Both the position numbers and the translations under genes were made by a program. A stretch of DNA of 64,000 nt, from positions 62,001 to 126,000 of the forward strand of contig SKKN01000023.1 of NCBI GenBank assembly GCA_007121455.1, read 5' to 3'. Positions 62,498 to 64,000 of this stretch are shown here, piece after piece. Each line of letters begins with the position of its first letter. The first letter of the stretch is position 1. This DNA comes from Gemmatimonadota bacterium. GTDB taxonomy: Bacteria; Gemmatimonadota; Gemmatimonadetes; Longimicrobiales; Gaopeijiaceae. The notes beneath the pieces were generated by a model. It did not search any database. It was not told where the DNA came from and worked only from the letters and a program-made list of their open reading frames with translations.

Positions 62498-62938
62498 ATG
62501 AACACTGAGCTCGTTCTCGAAATCCCGAACGACGTGCACGCCATCGAGGAAGTGGTGCGGTACGTCGTCGAACAGTGTCCATGTTGTGAAGAGAACGCCC
62601 GGAAGCTTCAACTGAACTTCCGAGTCGGTCTCACCGAAGCGCTCTCGAACGCGATCCTCTACGGCAACGGGAGAGACCCTTCGAAGAGAGTGCGCGTCGA
62701 AGTGGCCGTCCAGAGCGCGAAGGTGACGGCCCGGGTGACCGACGAGGGCAACGGATTCGATCCCACGGCGATTCCTGACCCCACGCTTCCTCGAAATCGC
62801 CAGAGGGTCGGGGGCCGGGGCCTCTTTCTGATGCGCCAACTCATGGACGAGGTCCGCTTCAACGAACGAGGCAACTCCGTGACGTTGATCCTCCGCCTTC
62901 CCTCCGGCAATCGGCTGGGAGGCGGAGTGGAGGCATGA
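62498..62938 (+). CDS. Anti-sigma factor serine kinase (RsbW/SpoIIAB-like)
   Basis: A 146-aa GHKL ATPase: N box 'LTEALSNAILYGNGRD', G1 'VTDEGNGFDP' and G2 'VGGRGLFLMRQLMDEVRF'. It should phosphorylate the STAS protein and sequester a sigma factor or another target not encoded here. Cys27, Cys29 and Cys30 (Cys-Pro-Cys-Cys) lie at the end of the first helix. The stop overlaps the phosphatase gene as ATGA. Confidence 0.9.
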   Translation: MNTELVLEIPNDVHAIEEVVRYVVEQCPCCEENARKLQLNFRVGLTEALSNAILYGNGRDPSKRVRVEVAVQSAKVTARVTDEGNGFDPTAIPDPTLPRNRQRVGGRGLFLMRQLMDEVRFNERGNSVTLILRLPSGNRLGGGVEA

Positions 62939-64000
62939 CTCCCGGCCGGGTCCCCCGGGACCTGGTTCCGGAGGCGGTTCAGCGCGTCCTCGCCGAGTTC
63001 CAGTCGGAATTCCTCCCCGACCTCGAGGTGTGTCTCGCCGACGAGAATGGAGAGGGCTCGCCGCTCTGGCCGCCCCAGGGTTCGGGAGACCCTCCTCCTG
63101 GCTCGGTTCGCCTCCGTCACGGCCTCGCGGCCCCCGGCGGAGTGGCGATGTCGGTGAGCGCGGGAGCGGTCTCCGGAAGCCCGGCCCACAAGGCCTTTCG
63201 GGTCCTCACTGTGACGCTCGATCAACTCTACGAGCACGCGGAGGAGATCCACTTCTTCACATACGAGGTCTCCGAGCGCTACGAGGAGATCAACCTCCTC
63301 TACTCGATCAGCGAAACGCTCGGGTCGCTCCTCGGGCTCGAAGAAGCGGCTCGCCTCATCCTCGGTGAGGTGTGTGACGTGATGGGAGCCCGACGCGGAT
63401 CGCTCTGGGTGCACCGCGCGGATGACGGAAAGCTCCACCTCACGGCGTCGGTGGGCGAGGAGGGGCTGGAGCGACCGATCAGCCCCGCGGACCCGAAGGC
63501 GATTACGGCCGAGGTCTTCCGGGAGGGACGACCGATCATCCTCTCGGGGGAGGGGAATACCGGCTCGGGAACGGAGGAGGGAGACACCGTTCTCGCCGTC
63601 CCCGTCCGGTATACGCCTCCTGATGGAACGCCAAAGACCGTAGGCGTGGTGAACCTGATCGGCCGCAAGCGAGGCGGACGGTTCACGGCGAGCGACCAGA
63701 AGCTCCTCTCCGCGATCGCAAGTCAGATTGGAGCGGCCCTCGAGAACCACAGGCTCGTGCAGGAGAGCTTGTTTCAGGAGCGGGTGGCCCGCGAGATGGA
63801 GCTCGCTCACGACCTGCAGATGAAGCTCCTCCCCCCTCTCGATGGCTTCGAGCCTGCACAGGTGGCCGCTCGAGTCGAGCCTGCGGACTCCGTGGGAGGG
63901 GATTTCTATCACTTCTTCCGCCTTCCTCGCGGTCAGTTCGGCATCATGATCGGCGACGTGTCGAGTCACGGATTCCCAGCGGCCCTCATCATGGCGCTCG
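62935..64000 (+). CDS. GAF-PP2C phosphatase (RsbU-like), cut by window end
   Basis: An open frame of 355 codons without a stop at the right edge. It has an N-terminal region of about 100 residues, a GAF domain (about residues 130-280, 'LLYSISETLGSLLGLEEAAR', 'QKLLSAIASQIGAALENHRL'), a coiled linker ('VAREMELAHDLQMKLLPPL') and the start of a SpoIIE/PP2C phosphatase with 'ADSVGGDFYHFF' and 'GIMIGDVSSHGFPAALIM', whose aspartates bind Mn. It would dephosphorylate the STAS protein in response to a GAF-sensed signal. ATG 62935 overlaps the kinase gene as ATGA. Confidence 0.92.
   Translation, partial: MTPGRVPRDLVPEAVQRVLAEFQSEFLPDLEVCLADENGEGSPLWPPQGSGDPPPGSVRLRHGLAAPGGVAMSVSAGAVSGSPAHKAFRVLTVTLDQLYEHAEEIHFFTYEVSERYEEINLLYSISETLGSLLGLEEAARLILGEVCDVMGARRGSLWVHRADDGKLHLTASVGEEGLERPISPADPKAITAEVFREGRPIILSGEGNTGSGTEEGDTVLAVPVRYTPPDGTPKTVGVVNLIGRKRGGRFTASDQKLLSAIASQIGAALENHRLVQESLFQERVAREMELAHDLQMKLLPPLDGFEPAQVAARVEPADSVGGDFYHFFRLPRGQFGIMIGDVSSHGFPAALIMAL

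Noticed and set aside
1-64000. tRNA, rRNA, CRISPR, insertion sequences and prophage
   Set aside because: Gaps are too short or lack the required structures. I saw no transposase, integrase, repeat-spacer pattern or rRNA-like sequence.

Overview
The window is a dense, almost gap-free stretch of a high-GC (roughly two-thirds G+C) diderm bacterial chromosome. It carries outer-membrane machinery (LptD, LolA, Lnt, a Tol-Pal operon, lipoproteins), C5-pathway haem genes and long translationally coupled gene strings. Gene content and protein style (acidic low-complexity linkers, TPR proteins) suggest a Gemmatimonadota-like organism. That placement is an inference without database support. I see no rRNA, tRNA, insertion sequence, prophage or CRISPR. 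Nearly all genes are on the + strand. The two exceptions are a PpiD-like chaperone (22490-24340) and a small winged-helix-like protein (51676-52122).

Layout. 1-842: end of tsaB, then rimI. 845-5613: haem block (hemB, a LysM protein, a HemX/CcsA-like membrane protein, hemA). 5610-6662: sugar-nucleotide epimerase. 6676-11737: complete Tol-Pal system (tolQ, tolR, tolA-like, tolB, pal, cpoB). 11773-16163: nrdR, tatC, lptD. 16177-22354: Fn3 lipoprotein, ftcD, TPR protein, polyprenyl synthase, DUF4321-like protein, tatA, closed by a 24-bp two-way terminator against ppiD. 24567-28804: TPR protein, aroQ, efp, accB, accC. 28838-35489: comB-like gene, ftsK, lolA, rimO, hemL. 35519-38209: exported protein, lnt, bacterioferritin-like protein. 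38321-45425: rpmE, prfA, prmC, ylbF-like gene, a CDP-alcohol phosphatidyltransferase with inositol-phosphate synthase, tmk, ctp. 45451-51692: AhpD/CMD-like gene, obgE, dprA, hrcA, dnaJ, prmA. 52251-61951: HIT protein, yqeY, mutS2, dnaG, zinc-ribbon protein, recJ, rsmD, coaD, pta. 62115-64000: RsbV/RsbW/RsbU-type partner-switching module, cut by the window end.

How the genes fit together. The main themes are envelope biogenesis (Tol-Pal, Tat, LptD, LolA, Lnt, PpiD, Ctp), tetrapyrrole synthesis (hemA, hemL and hemB in three places), translation quality and modification (tsaB, rimI, rimO, efp, prfA, prmC, prmA, rpmE) and DNA metabolism (dnaG, recJ, mutS2, ftsK, dprA, nrdR, tmk). About eighteen adjacent gene pairs overlap by 1 or 4 bases (ATGA, GTGA, TTGA and apparently CTGA). 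Together with a few clear sigma70-type promoters, this points to long mRNAs with coupled translation.

The most interesting leads are: an apparent CTG start and a Cys-Trp-Asp active site in Lnt; a bacterioferritin-like protein with all six diiron ligands but no haem methionine; a leaderless ftcD promoter; a possible inositol-phospholipid gene pair; a 26-codon ORF coupled to hemA and an 80-residue charged tail on HemA; a divergent winged-helix gene next to an inverted repeat; and an anti-sigma kinase with a Cys-Pro-Cys-Cys cluster.
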